A stretch of DNA of 64,000 bases from Bacteroides sp. (GCA_021202275.1 JAJQDI010000015.1:1-64000); one strand, 5' to 3'. Shown: positions 17,733 through 27,025, numbered from the stretch's first letter. The notes: a model not told the origin generated them from the sequence alone. Program-made: numbers and translations.

Positions 17733-18590
17733 TTATATACTTGCATCTTCAAACTTATACAACTCCCATTCCCCACGTTTGCGATGAAAATAGAGGATAT
17801 TGGAAAACCCGTTCCCAATCCCCTTCAAGGCCACGATCTTGGTAGTAGCTCTGTCTTCATTGTGCTGGCCGTAATTGATATTGGAAAGACGCTCAGAAGG
17901 TAGGGGAGGTCTGAAAGCATACCATTGTTCGAGGTCAAGGGTGGTCTCGAAAATGGAGAAATCATCATCCGGATCGGCGGTTACAAACTTCAGAGGCTGA
18001 CGAACGCGCTCGCCCTGGAAAAGGCTATCTGTGGCAAACCGAAAAAAGAAATCTCCGAAATTCTCCTGCCTGTCTTCTTCCACCGGACGTACATTGATCG
18101 CTTCCAGTATCCAGAAGCCCTCTTTGCGTTCAAAATAATACCGTTTGACCTGTTGCGTATTCAGGAACCACCATTCCACCTGCACAGAAGTATGTTCCTC
18201 GTCATCCTCAGCCAGTTCCATCTCTTCTTCCTGATCAAAAAGCAGGGTATAATAAGACTGATCCAAAAAAAGCGGATCATATTCCCATCCGGCTTCTTCT
18301 ATACGCAAAGCTTCATCGAGATAATAATAGGGTAAGGGGAAAACAATACGGGTTCGCTGAAACAAGCTGTCCGTAGCGAAAGTATAAATAAAATCAAAGA
18401 AAGATCCGTCAGGCACAACCTCTATCGGCTCTTCTTCCTCTGCTTCCGGGCGTATCTCTTCTTCAGGAAACACTGTATCTGTTAAGATCTCTACTTCCTG
18501 TGAAGTTTGCTGCTGTTTCTTTTGCTCCGAACAAGAGCTACACAGCGCAATCCCTATCATTCCTACAACCGCAATAAGTAATATCCTCAT
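17733..18590 (-). CDS. DUF4348-type lipoprotein with an internal duplication
   Basis: A 285-residue predicted lipoprotein: the signal MRILLIAVVGMIGIALCSSC ends in a lipobox cysteine near residue 20. A Gln-rich then very acidic linker follows (about 24-60). Two similar modules follow: FATDSLFQ occurs at 71-78 and 185-192, each preceded by FxDF and followed by a charged-plus-Pro segment. This matches the Bacteroidetes DUF4348 family of unknown function. It is the first gene of a leftward group with murB and the MBL hydrolase. Confidence 0.8.
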   Translation of the reverse strand: MRILLIAVVGMIGIALCSSCSEQKKQQQTSQEVEILTDTVFPEEEIRPEAEEEEPIEVVPDGSFFDFIYTFATDSLFQRTRIVFPLPYYYLDEALRIEEAGWEYDPLFLDQSYYTLLFDQEEEMELAEDDEEHTSVQVEWWFLNTQQVKRYYFERKEGFWILEAINVRPVEEDRQENFGDFFFRFATDSLFQGERVRQPLKFVTADPDDDFSIFETTLDLEQWYAFRPPLPSERLSNINYGQHNEDRATTKIVALKGIGNGFSNILYFHRKRGEWELYKFEDASI

Positions 18591-18958
18591 TTTATATCTG
18601 GCCCATCTGCCGTCTTATTCCACACGTTGTGTATATATTTCCTCTCTGTCAGACAGATCTCATACAAGAACAATCTTTCTCGTTCACACCGGGACAAAGA
18701 AAATCTAAGGTTACGTCCGCCTCCTCAGAATCAGGACCGTTTTTTCAGTACATAATCACACGACCCTTATACCTTCATGACATTGAATGGCAGACCAACC
18801 AGTTCCCTTGACAAAAAGTCCTTACCCAATCTGAATTCTACTTTCTTCAGGTAGCTTAGTCGGACAAAGTAAGCACTTTTTTCATTTTTCTGCCAAAAAG
18901 ATATGGATTATTCATAGAAAATGGTGTCCTTTGTGTGGTAACTAAAAACCTTACCACT
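18591..18958. other. Divergent intergenic region
   Basis: About 370 bases between the leftward lipoprotein gene and rightward kbl. It must hold both promoters, but no clear TAnnTTTG pair with a -33 element was found, and no coding potential or repeat is evident. Confidence 0.5.
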
Positions 18959-20146
18959 ATGTACGGTAGAATAAAAGAACACCTGAGCCAGACGCTCAAC
19001 GAGATCCGGGAAGCCGGACTCTACAAAGAAGAACGCCTGATCGAAAGTCCGCAACAGGCAGTGATCACTGTGAACGGGAAAGAAGTCCTGAATTTCTGTG
19101 CCAACAATTACCTGGGACTCTCCAACCACCCCAGACTTATTGCCGCGGCAAAGGAGACCATGGAACGGCGTGGATACGGCATGTCATCCGTACGTTTTAT
19201 CTGTGGCACCCAAGACATTCACAAAGAACTGGAAGCTGCCATCGCAGAATACTTCCGGACGGAAGATACCATTCTGTATGCTGCTTGTTTCGATGCCAAC
19301 GGAGGAGTATTCGAACCTCTTTTCACAGAGGAAGATGCTATCATCTCGGATTCCCTGAACCATGCTTCGATCATCGATGGTGTACGTCTCTGTAAAGCCA
19401 GACGCTACCGCTACGCAAACGCGGATATGGAAGACCTGGAACGCTGCCTGCAGGAAGCACAGAATCAGCGATTCCGGATCGTAGTAACAGACGGCGTATT
19501 CTCTATGGATGGCAATGTAGCTCCCATGGATCGGATATGTGACCTGGCAGAGAAGTACGACGCGCTGGTAATGGTAGACGAGTCTCATTCGGCAGGTGTG
19601 GTAGGCCCCACAGGACGGGGAGTGAGTGAATTGTTCCAGACCTACGAACGGGTGGATATCTACACAGGTACGCTGGGAAAAGCGTTCGGAGGTGCCATGG
19701 GAGGATTCACTACGGGACGCCGGGAGATCATCGACCTTCTGCGCCAGCGGAGTCGTCCTTATCTTTTCTCCAACTCGGTAGCTCCGGCAGTGATCGGTGC
19801 CAGCCTGGAAGTATTCCGTATGCTCAAAGAGAACAACAAACTCCATCACCATCTGGTAGAGAATGTACGCTATTTCCGTGAGAAAATGCTGAAAGCGGGA
19901 TTTGACACCAAACCGACACAAAGTGCGATCTGCGCGGTGATGCTGTATGATGCCCGTCTCTCCCAGGAGTATGCGGCACGTTTGCAGCAGGAAGGTATTT
20001 ATGTCACCGGGTTCTACTATCCGGTAGTTCCGAAAGGACAGGCCCGCATCCGGGTACAACTATCCGCGGGACATACACAGGAACATCTGGACCGGTGTAT
20101 CGAGGCATTTATGAAGGTTGGAAAAGAGCTGAATGTCATCCAGTAA
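18959..20146 (+). CDS. kbl: Glycine C-acetyltransferase (2-amino-3-ketobutyrate CoA ligase)
   Basis: This PLP enzyme cleaves 2-amino-3-ketobutyrate with CoA into glycine and acetyl-CoA, the second step of threonine breakdown. The ATG at 18959 gives 395 residues, the normal Kbl length; an upstream in-frame start adds eight residues not seen in the family. Motifs are NFCANNYLGLS, the DESHSAG aspartate, and the PLP lysine in GTLGKAFGGAMGG. No threonine dehydrogenase gene is next to it. It is followed by a strong terminator. Confidence 0.95.
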   Translation: MYGRIKEHLSQTLNEIREAGLYKEERLIESPQQAVITVNGKEVLNFCANNYLGLSNHPRLIAAAKETMERRGYGMSSVRFICGTQDIHKELEAAIAEYFRTEDTILYAACFDANGGVFEPLFTEEDAIISDSLNHASIIDGVRLCKARRYRYANADMEDLERCLQEAQNQRFRIVVTDGVFSMDGNVAPMDRICDLAEKYDALVMVDESHSAGVVGPTGRGVSELFQTYERVDIYTGTLGKAFGGAMGGFTTGRREIIDLLRQRSRPYLFSNSVAPAVIGASLEVFRMLKENNKLHHHLVENVRYFREKMLKAGFDTKPTQSAICAVMLYDARLSQEYAARLQQEGIYVTGFYYPVVPKGQARIRVQLSAGHTQEHLDRCIEAFMKVGKELNVIQ

Positions 20147-20167
20147 ATCATTTACGATCTCATAATA

Positions 20168-20201
20168 AATAACCCGGAAAGGCAAAATCTTCCGGGTTAT
20201 T
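20168..20201 (+). terminator. Rho-independent terminator after kbl
   Basis: Perfect 12-bp arms AATAACCCGGAA and TTCCGGGTTATT with a 10-base loop, followed by TTATAT. Confidence 0.8.
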
Positions 20202-20336
20202 TTATATATCACATTTCCGGAAGCCTCTTTCTAAAACATTCACCGGGCAGATGCTGTTACAAAAGAATAAAGTAACTTTGCCAAAGACGTATCCCCGCCA
20301 CACCCTCATTTGTAGTTGTATATAAATAAATAATAT

Positions 20337-20744
20337 ATGGAAGAATTTAATCTGATCACTCCCACCTTTCTGTTCTCGGCAGTATCGCTCATTTTACTGG
20401 CCTATACCAACCGTTTTCTTTCGTATGCCCAACTGGTACGTACCTTGCGCGACAGGTATATGGAAAAGCCTTCTGACGTGACCGTAGCACAGATCGAGAA
20501 TCTGCGGAAACGTTTATCACTCACCCGTACCATGCAGGTACTGGGTATATCCAGTCTGTTTTTTTGTGTGATCAGTATGTTCCTGATCTACATTGGTCTG
20601 AAAATGGCTTCTGTGATCGTATTCGGATTGGCCCTTTTGCTGCTCATTTCTTCCTTGGGAGTTTCCATACACGAGATACTGATCTCTACACGCTCTTTAG
20701 ACATCTACCTGAGTGCTATGGAAAAAGGCAAGGATATACAATAA
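20337..20744 (+). CDS. DUF2721 family membrane protein
   Basis: A 135-residue protein with three predicted membrane segments (about 9-22, 61-82 and 87-110). Charged residues (DRYMEKPSDVTVAQIENLRKRL) lie between the first and second. This is the DUF2721 layout; the function is unknown. TAACTTTG at 20273-20280 matches the -7 box, but no good -33 element is visible at the right distance. A terminator lies directly downstream. Confidence 0.8.
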   Translation: MEEFNLITPTFLFSAVSLILLAYTNRFLSYAQLVRTLRDRYMEKPSDVTVAQIENLRKRLSLTRTMQVLGISSLFFCVISMFLIYIGLKMASVIVFGLALLLLISSLGVSIHEILISTRSLDIYLSAMEKGKDIQ

Positions 20745-20766
20745 GATATTCTTTTTGGCAGGAGTC

Positions 20767-20803
20767 ATAAAAAGGAAACCTCCACCGGAAGTTTCCTTTT
20801 TAT
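20767..20803 (+). terminator. Rho-independent terminator after the DUF2721 gene
   Basis: Perfect 13-bp arms ATAAAAAGGAAAC and GTTTCCTTTTTAT with an 11-base loop. The A/T tails would allow function on both strands. Confidence 0.8.
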
Positions 20804-20938
20804 GGTCGCTCAAATTTAACTATGGGTACGGATATTCGTAAGGAGTTTACCCGTTCCTGTATCCGGATCTGTTTTCTGTGGAAGATCCGGACAACTACCA
20901 GGAACCCCTCTGTCGGAAAACCCGTATGAAATGTTCTT

Positions 20939-21466
20939 TTATTTCCTTTTTTCCGCTTTGCATTCACAGCATTTGCACATCACTTTATGTGCCATATGCA
21001 ATTGTGCATCTATGACCATCATTCCGGCCTCTCCGGCATTCTTAGCTTTTTTGTACAGATCATGAGCCATTGCTTCTTCTTCCATCTGACAGGCTACAAA
21101 TTCGCTCAGGAATATTTTAGTGGCATGGTCTTTTTCTTCCATGGCTATATCCAACAGTTTATCGGTCATTTTGGCCAGATGTACGGTATGCTTGAAAAGA
21201 TGCTCGCAAACCTATACGGCAGTTCCCCAGTCGGTAGGTACTACATTGATCTTATCGATTTTGGCGTCACACCCTTTTTTAGCCAGATAACTGGCTATTT
21301 CACACGCGTCGTCGGTCTCCTTCTGTGCCATCTTTTTGAATTTGCAGCAAAGACCGTTGTAACCCATTTTTTCCATATGGAAAGCTATAGAGAGGTAAAG
21401 ATTGGAAGACCACAACTCTGCGTTGAGCTGATCGTTGAGCGCGGTTTGTAATTTTTCAGTCATCAT
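20939..21466 (-). pseudogene. Cysteine-rich ferritin-like protein interrupted by an in-frame TAG
   Basis: The reading frame from ATG 21466 runs 84 codons to TAG at 21212-21214. It then continues open in the same frame for 90 codons to the stop at 20939, giving 175 residues if the TAG is read through. Both halves align with bacterial ferritin: helix A NAELWSSNLYLS, helix B MAQKETDDA, VVPTDWGTAV before the stop, then VCEHLFKHTVHLAK and CQMEEEAMAHDLY. The codon replaced by TAG is usually a Glu-type position, so one base change explains it. In E. coli FtnA numbering E17, E50, Q127 and E130 are kept, but H53 is Asp, E94 is Thr, E49 is Lys and E126 is Cys. There are ten cysteines, including a CKCCEC tail. 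It may be a pseudogene, a sequencing error or, less likely, readthrough. Confidence 0.85.
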
Positions 21467-21704
21467 AATTCACTATTTTTTATGTATTAAATACTGAACT
21501 TACAACAACCACACATCTCCATTGTTCGTAAAGAAAAGTATAAATTTATCCTTCCGGGATTCTCTTGTCTTCTGTAACAAATTCAGGAATTGTTTTTGAT
21601 CTCAAATTACGCAAGATGTGGCCCCACAAATCACTCCATTCTGTCTTCTGTTTCTTTTTTGTTTCGCTTACATTCTTTTCGTTCCCACATTCCAAAGCCA
21701 TCAA

Positions 21705-22173
21705 TCCCCTGTAGAGACGCAAAGAGATTTACGATTGGACGATTTACGATTGAAAAGTTATAAGTTTTAGTATATGAGCTCTTTTTATCTTATTTATACA
21801 CACTACTCAGAACTTAAAACTCAGAACTTAAACAGGCAAACATACGAAACGCATAGTTGCGTCTCCACGGTACTAACTCAATACAGACGCTCACTACAAA
21901 TAAATCCTCCTGTAGGATACCATCCCATAACATACAAATCCGGATTTCATACAAATATGCCCGATCATCCATTGAATGGAAACCGGGCAATCAAATGAGT
22001 TCCTGTCAGATACAGAGATGTATCAGACGTAGGTCGGAAAAACGCCTAGTTGCGTCTCGTATGTTTGCATATAAAATGTTACGCATAAGGATTTACAAAC
22101 ACATTCTTTCTGTAATTTCAATCGTAAATTGTAAATCGTCAAATCGTAAATCTCTTTGCGTCTCTACATGGGA
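21705..22173. mobile_element. 469-bp MITE-like element with terminal inverted repeats
   Basis: The ends are inverted copies: 21705-21736 and 22142-22173 match over 32 bases with one mismatch. They include GTAGAGACGCAAAGAG and ATTTACGATT. Inside, the similarity goes on imperfectly (GACGATTTAC, then GATTGAAA). The interior has no convincing gene, but two further GTTGCGTCTC motifs lie near 21857 and 22045. No flanking target duplication is obvious. The right end stops 9 bases from the lysA stop codon. The structure suggests a non-autonomous element or a REP-type cluster. Confidence 0.65.
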
Positions 22174-22182
22174 GTGCTGGGG

Positions 22183-23343
22183 TCAGGATAATTCGTCCGA
22201 AGTATATCCCTGTGGCAATTGACGGCAATTGTATCCCGAAGCCATGATCTCTCCGTAGGCACCGGCAGAACGCATGGCGATATAGTCTCCGCGCTTCACC
22301 TGATTGAGCTGCACCTCTTTTCCGAATACGTCGGAAGATTCGCAGATCGGCCCTACCACATCGTAGCTTTCTACGGTTGCTTCGGAAGTGATATTCTCCA
22401 TCCGGTGATAAGCGTCGTAAAGAGCCGGACGGATCAGATCGGTCATCCCGGCATCCAGAATGGCAAATTGCTTCTTCGTTCCTTTTTTAACGTACAAGAC
22501 TTTCGAGATCAGATTACCACATTGTCCCACGATCGAACGTCCCAGTTCAAAGTGCAGTGTCTGTCCGGGACGCAGTTTCAGATGCTCGGCATACGTCACA
22601 AAATAGCTCTGGAACTCCGGTATCGGCTGCTCATTGGGATGATCGTAATCGATCCCCAATCCACCTCCGACATTCACATGTTCAAAGAAGACACCACGTG
22701 CTTCCAGACGATCCTGCAACTCGTTCACCCGGTGGCAAAGCGCTACAAAATCTCCCATATCCAGGATCTGTGATCCGATGTGGAAATGCAGTCCGATAAA
22801 CTTCATATGGTTCATTCCCAGTGCCACATCTACCACATGATCCATATCTTCCATGCTGATGCCAAATTTATTTTCGGCCAGTCCGGTAGTAATATTGGCA
22901 TGTGTATGCGCTGCTACATCGGGATTGATACGGAAAGCTACATTCGCAACCTTCCCTTTTGCCGCCGCAAGTTCATTGATAATTTCCAGTTCGGGGATAG
23001 ATTCTACATTGAAACAGAAAATATTGTGATCCAGACCCAGCTCGATCTCCCAGTCTGCTTTTCCAACTCCGGCAAAAACCACTTTTTCCGCGGGAAAACC
23101 AGCGTCGAGACAAGCCTGTATCTCTCCACCACTCACGCAATCGGCTCCCATACCACTATCACGGATCACGCGTAGTATCTTGGGGTTGGCATTGGCTTTG
23201 ACAGCGTAATGCACTACATAATTGCCATATTTGGCCGATTCATTTTTTACTACTTCCAATGTTTCCCGCAACAAGTCTGTATCGTAATAGTAGAATGGAG
23301 TCTGCAACTCCCGGAATTTACTTACAGGAAATATACCTTTCAT
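22183..23343 (-). CDS. lysA: Diaminopimelate decarboxylase
   Basis: This PLP enzyme makes lysine from meso-diaminopimelate, the last step of lysine synthesis. The product has 386 residues, a normal length. The PLP lysine lies in VVHYAVKANANP, the glycine-rich phosphate loop in NVGGGLGIDYDHP, and the active-site Cys in GPICESSDVFG. HIGSQ (fold-type III decarboxylase) is also present. It follows lysC on the same strand, but a terminator lies between them, so it may have its own promoter. Confidence 0.96.
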   Translation of the reverse strand: MKGIFPVSKFRELQTPFYYYDTDLLRETLEVVKNESAKYGNYVVHYAVKANANPKILRVIRDSGMGADCVSGGEIQACLDAGFPAEKVVFAGVGKADWEIELGLDHNIFCFNVESIPELEIINELAAAKGKVANVAFRINPDVAAHTHANITTGLAENKFGISMEDMDHVVDVALGMNHMKFIGLHFHIGSQILDMGDFVALCHRVNELQDRLEARGVFFEHVNVGGGLGIDYDHPNEQPIPEFQSYFVTYAEHLKLRPGQTLHFELGRSIVGQCGNLISKVLYVKKGTKKQFAILDAGMTDLIRPALYDAYHRMENITSEATVESYDVVGPICESSDVFGKEVQLNQVKRGDYIAMRSAGAYGEIMASGYNCRQLPQGYTSDELS

Positions 23344-23386
23344 ATGCTATGTCTTATTTTTTTGTTTTTAAAAACAGGCTTTTAAA

Positions 23387-23419
23387 AAAGCGCTTCCTCA
23401 TTTCTGAACAAAGCGCTTT
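23387..23419 (-). terminator. Terminator after lysC
   Basis: On the minus strand AAAGCGCTT pairs with AAGCGCTTT across a 14-base loop and is followed by a T run. It lies 14 bases past the lysC stop and upstream of lysA. Confidence 0.7.
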
Positions 23420-23432
23420 GTGTATGTAATCT

Positions 23433-24752
23433 TCAATTTTCGTTAAAGAGCACGCGACTCAGCGACTGTAGCGCCGGTTTTTTATCCTGTTCACGCACCA
23501 GGATAGAGATGTTGTAATTGCTGCCTCCGTAGGAGATCATACGTACAGGTATATCTTTCAGTGCTTCTACCACGCTGGCCTCGAAGCCAATGTTCTCCCA
23601 GTCGAGATCGCCTGCCACACAGATGATACACATGCCGCTGTCTACCGTCACCGTACCGTATTTCTTCAGATCGTCTACGATCTCATTGAGATGCCTGGTA
23701 TTGTCTACAGAGACCGACACTCCGACTTCTGAGGTACAGATCATATCGATGGAAGTCTGGTAGCTTTCAAAGATCTCAAATACCTTGCGCAGGAAGCCAT
23801 GAGCCAGCAACATACGGCTGGATTTGATCTTGATAGCCGTGATATTTTCTTTGGCGGCTACCGCTTTGATCTTCCCTTTCTCGGTTTCATTGGAAATGAT
23901 CGTACCGGGCGCCGTCGGGTCCATGGTGTTCAACAACCTTACAGGTATATTGGCATACTTAGCAGGCTGCACACAGGTCGGATGCAGGATCTTCGCTCCG
24001 AAATAGGCCAGTTCGGCAGCCTCTTCAAAATGAAGCTGACGCACGGGAGAGGTTTTGTCTACGATGCGCGGATCGTTGTTGTGCATCCCGTCGATATCGG
24101 TCCAGATCTGTATTTCCGAAGCATTCAGTGCAGCACCGATCAGAGAAGCGGTATAGTCGCTGCCTCCGCGCTGGAGATTATCGATCTCTCCATAGGCATT
24201 GCGGCAGATGAATCCCTGTGTAATATAAATATCAGCATCCGGATGGAGTTCCAATTGTGCCTGTAGTTTTTCTTTGATATATACCGGATCGGGTTCGGCA
24301 TTCTTATCCGTACGCATAAACTCAAGCGCGGGTAGCAGTACAGACTTCACTCCGATCTCCTGCAGATAATAGTTCATCATGGCGGTAGAGATCAGTTCTC
24401 CCTGCGCCAGCACCACCTTCTCTTCGAACAAGGTAAACAGGTCTTTGGTGTACGAACGTATATAGTCGAAATGGGAACGGATCACTTCCAAGACCTTCTG
24501 TTTATATTCAGCTGTCTCATACAATTCTTCCACATGTTTCCGGTAGGTATTTTCCAGTCTGTTGATGATCTCGTTGGCACCCTCCGGATTCTTCTTATAC
24601 AGATAGTCCGAGATCTCTACCAATGCGTTTGTGGTGCCCGACATGGCTGAGAGCACTACAATGTTCTTTTCCCCATCGGTAATCAATTTGGCTACCTCTC
24701 TCATCCGTTGAGCCGAACCTACCGAGGTACCTCCAAACTTTAAAATTTTCAT
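23433..24752 (-). CDS. lysC: Aspartate kinase
   Basis: A monofunctional aspartokinase of 439 residues that phosphorylates aspartate at the head of the lysine/threonine/methionine/DAP pathway. The N-terminal motif KFGGTSVG is intact. Substrate and ATP-site regions TQGFICRNAYGEI, QRGGSDYTASLIGAAL and IWTDIDGMHNNDPR are present. Two ACT regulatory domains occupy residues about 300-439 (AIKIKSSRML, VSVSVDNTRHL), so feedback by lysine or another end product is likely. It is adjacent to lysA. Confidence 0.95.
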   Translation of the reverse strand: MKILKFGGTSVGSAQRMREVAKLITDGEKNIVVLSAMSGTTNALVEISDYLYKKNPEGANEIINRLENTYRKHVEELYETAEYKQKVLEVIRSHFDYIRSYTKDLFTLFEEKVVLAQGELISTAMMNYYLQEIGVKSVLLPALEFMRTDKNAEPDPVYIKEKLQAQLELHPDADIYITQGFICRNAYGEIDNLQRGGSDYTASLIGAALNASEIQIWTDIDGMHNNDPRIVDKTSPVRQLHFEEAAELAYFGAKILHPTCVQPAKYANIPVRLLNTMDPTAPGTIISNETEKGKIKAVAAKENITAIKIKSSRMLLAHGFLRKVFEIFESYQTSIDMICTSEVGVSVSVDNTRHLNEIVDDLKKYGTVTVDSGMCIICVAGDLDWENIGFEASVVEALKDIPVRMISYGGSNYNISILVREQDKKPALQSLSRVLFNEN

Positions 24753-24855
24753 CTGTCGTAACTGAATTAAATGATTTACGATTCGACAGCCGTTCTTATT
24801 TCTCTTTTCCGTCCGGCGTTTCTCCCTGCCGGAAAAGAGCAGCCTCTCCTCTTTT

Positions 24856-25629
24856 CTAATTTATTATCTCTTGTTTATTGTTCACTTGTTCTTCCGTGGC
24901 TTCTTCTATACCTTTCCGCCCCGTTTCTTCCGCCGCATCAGCCACCGTCCGGTACCGCTCCGTCACATCCGCAATATGATGATCGGCACACTGATATACG
25001 ATGCCCGGAAATTCCTGCAACAACAACTGGTTGTGTGTGGTCATCACCACTGCCGATCCGGCCTCACAAATGTTGTGCAACAGCGTGGTGATCTCCCGGC
25101 CTGTTTCCGCATCCAGATTGCCCGTAGGCTCATCTGCCAGAATGATCTCCGGTCTGTTGAGAATGGCCCGCGCGATCACAATGCGTTGTTGTTCTCCTCC
25201 GGACAGTTCGTTGGGGAATTTATACCCCTTGTTGTCCATCCCTACCTGTTGCAGCACCTCCTCGATACGATTCCGGATCTCCCGTTTGTGTTTCCACCCG
25301 GTAGCTCGCAATACAAACTCGAGGTTGTCGTACACCGAGCGGTCGGTGAGCAGCTGAAAATCCTGGAACACGATCCCCAGCTTGCGCCGCAACTGCGGAA
25401 TGTGTTTACGTTTGATCTTACGCATGTTGTACCCCAGTACCTCCGCGGTCCCTTCCGTCACGGCCAGTTCGCCGTAGAACGTTTTCAGCAACGTAGTCTT
25501 ACCCGAGCCGACCTTTCCGATGAGGTAGACAAATTCTCCTTTGTGCAACCGGAAATCTACCTGCTCCAGTACACACAATTCCTGTTGGCAAACAGCTACC
25601 TGCTCGTATCGGATCAGTGTTTCGTCCAT
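24856..25629 (-). CDS. ftsE: FtsE-like ABC transporter ATP-binding protein
   Basis: A 257-residue ABC ATPase. Walker A is GKVGSGKTT, the Q-loop is FQDFQLL, the signature is LSGGEQQR, Walker B is IILADEPTGNLD, and the switch His is in TTHN. Similarity is highest to FtsE, the ATPase that works with FtsX at the division septum. The C-terminal 30 residues form a charged Glu/Gln-rich tail beyond the usual FtsE end. No ftsX permease gene is adjacent. Its start overlaps the end of hisIE by 16 bases, so translation may be coupled to histidine genes. Another FtsE/LolD-type role is possible. Confidence 0.85.
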   Translation of the reverse strand: MDETLIRYEQVAVCQQELCVLEQVDFRLHKGEFVYLIGKVGSGKTTLLKTFYGELAVTEGTAEVLGYNMRKIKRKHIPQLRRKLGIVFQDFQLLTDRSVYDNLEFVLRATGWKHKREIRNRIEEVLQQVGMDNKGYKFPNELSGGEQQRIVIARAILNRPEIILADEPTGNLDAETGREITTLLHNICEAGSAVVMTTHNQLLLQEFPGIVYQCADHHIADVTERYRTVADAAEETGRKGIEEATEEQVNNKQEIIN

Positions 25630-26225
25630 GTGTCGCTGTGTCTTACCTGCAATTCACGCGCGAGATCTTCAATACTATATCCTTTGGAAGTAAGCAACAC
25701 GATCAGGTGATAGATCATATCAGATCCTTCATAGATCATCCGTTCGCCGCTTCCGTTTGTTGCTTCGATAATCATCTCCACAGCCTCTTCACCTACTTTC
25801 TGTGCCATGCGGTTCACTCCATCCCGGAACAGGCTGGTGGTATACGATTTCTCCGGCATCTCTTCGTAGCGTTTGTCTATGAACTGCTGCAGATGTTTCA
25901 GGAACATCAGAGGTTCATCGTTCTTTTCGCCCCAGCAGGTATCTTCGCCGGTATGGCACACCGGTCCCACGGGAGACACCTGGATCAATAGGGTGTCGTG
26001 ATCGCAATCTTCCCTGATATCCAATACATGCAGGAAATTACCGCTCTCTTCCCCTTTCGTCCACAAACGGTTTTTGGTACGGCTGAAGAACGTTACCTTT
26101 CCGGTCTCTACGGTCTTCTCATACGCTTCCCGGTTCATAAAACCCAGCATAAGCACTTTACGCGTATGCTGATCCTGTATGATTGCCGGTACGAGACCAT
26201 CCATTTTATCGAAGTCTATATTCAT
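25614..26225 (-). CDS. hisIE: Bifunctional phosphoribosyl-AMP cyclohydrolase / phosphoribosyl-ATP pyrophosphatase
   Basis: Catalyses steps 2 and 3 of histidine synthesis. In the N-terminal HisI half, residues in FFSRTKNRLWTKGEESGN, DCDHDTL and CHTGEDTCW match the zinc-binding cyclohydrolase site. The C-terminal HisE half has EEMPEKSYTTSLF and KVGEEAVEMIIEA with the acidic Mg-binding residues. The 203-residue length is standard. It lies downstream of hisF by 44 bases and overlaps the following FtsE-like gene. Confidence 0.96.
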   Translation of the reverse strand: MNIDFDKMDGLVPAIIQDQHTRKVLMLGFMNREAYEKTVETGKVTFFSRTKNRLWTKGEESGNFLHVLDIREDCDHDTLLIQVSPVGPVCHTGEDTCWGEKNDEPLMFLKHLQQFIDKRYEEMPEKSYTTSLFRDGVNRMAQKVGEEAVEMIIEATNGSGERMIYEGSDMIYHLIVLLTSKGYSIEDLARELQVRHSDTWTKH

Positions 26226-26269
26226 TTCTATGATTTTCTAAAGGTTGTTTTTCCAGGATTCCCTCTGGT

Positions 26270-27025
26270 TCAGATACGCACAGAGATCCCCTGGTCGCAA
26301 AGATACGATTTTAATTCGGGAATTTTGATTTCTCCGAAGTGAAAAACACTGGCTGCCAGTGCCGCATCTGCCTTGCCTTCCAGAAATACATCCCGGAAGT
26401 GCTCACGACTTCCTGCGCCTCCGGAAGCAATAACAGGTATAGTCAGTTGTCCGGAAAGCATAGCCAACGCTTCATTGGCATATCCCTCTTTCACTCCGTC
26501 GTGGTCCATACTGGTGAAAAGGATCTCTCCCGCTCCCCGTTGCTGGGCTTCGCGGGTCCATTCAAACAGCTCTCTGTCGGTCTCTACACGACCTCCGTTG
26601 AGGTAACATTTCCAGCCCTCCGGAGTCTGCCGGGCATCTACGGCTACCACACACACCTGCGAACCAAAGTTTTTCGCGATCTCGTCGATCAGTTGCGGAC
26701 GGCGCAGCGCAGAAGAGTTGATAGAGATCTTGTCTGCTCCGGCATTCAATAGCCGGTCTACATCCTGCAATTCATGGATCCCCCCTCCCACGGTAAAAGG
26801 GATATGGATGTTGGCAGCGATGCGCCGCACCAGCTCCGTAAACGTCTTGCGTCCTTCGTGGCTGGCGGTAATATCCAAAAATACCAGTTCATCGACTCCC
26901 TGTTCACTGTACGCGCGTCCCAACTCCACCGGATCTCCGGCCTGACGCAGATTCACAAAGTTGGTTCCCTTTACCGTCTGTCCATCTTTGATGTCCAGAC
27001 AAGGCACTATTCTTTTCGCTAACAC
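26270..27025 (-). CDS. hisF: Imidazole glycerol phosphate synthase, cyclase subunit
   Basis: A (beta/alpha)8-barrel subunit that, with HisH, makes imidazole glycerol phosphate and AICAR. The likely start is GTG at 27025, because the family begins at [15 protein letters not shown]; this gives 251 residues. The ATG at 27073 would add 16 unrelated residues. The catalytic Asp in CLDIKDG and the second in [10 protein letters not shown] are intact, as are the phosphate-binding GGG and ASGGAGS loops. It lies downstream of hisA. Confidence 0.95.
   Translation of the reverse strand: MLAKRIVPCLDIKDGQTVKGTNFVNLRQAGDPVELGRAYSEQGVDELVFLDITASHEGRKTFTELVRRIAANIHIPFTVGGGIHELQDVDRLLNAGADKISINSSALRRPQLIDEIAKNFGSQVCVVAVDARQTPEGWKCYLNGGRVETDRELFEWTREAQQRGAGEILFTSMDHDGVKEGYANEALAMLSGQLTIPVIASGGAGSREHFRDVFLEGKADAALAASVFHFGEIKIPELKSYLCDQGISVRI

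Noticed and set aside
19184..20059. 291-codon open frame on the minus strand
   Set aside because: It is antisense to kbl, whose frame is intact and has all catalytic motifs.
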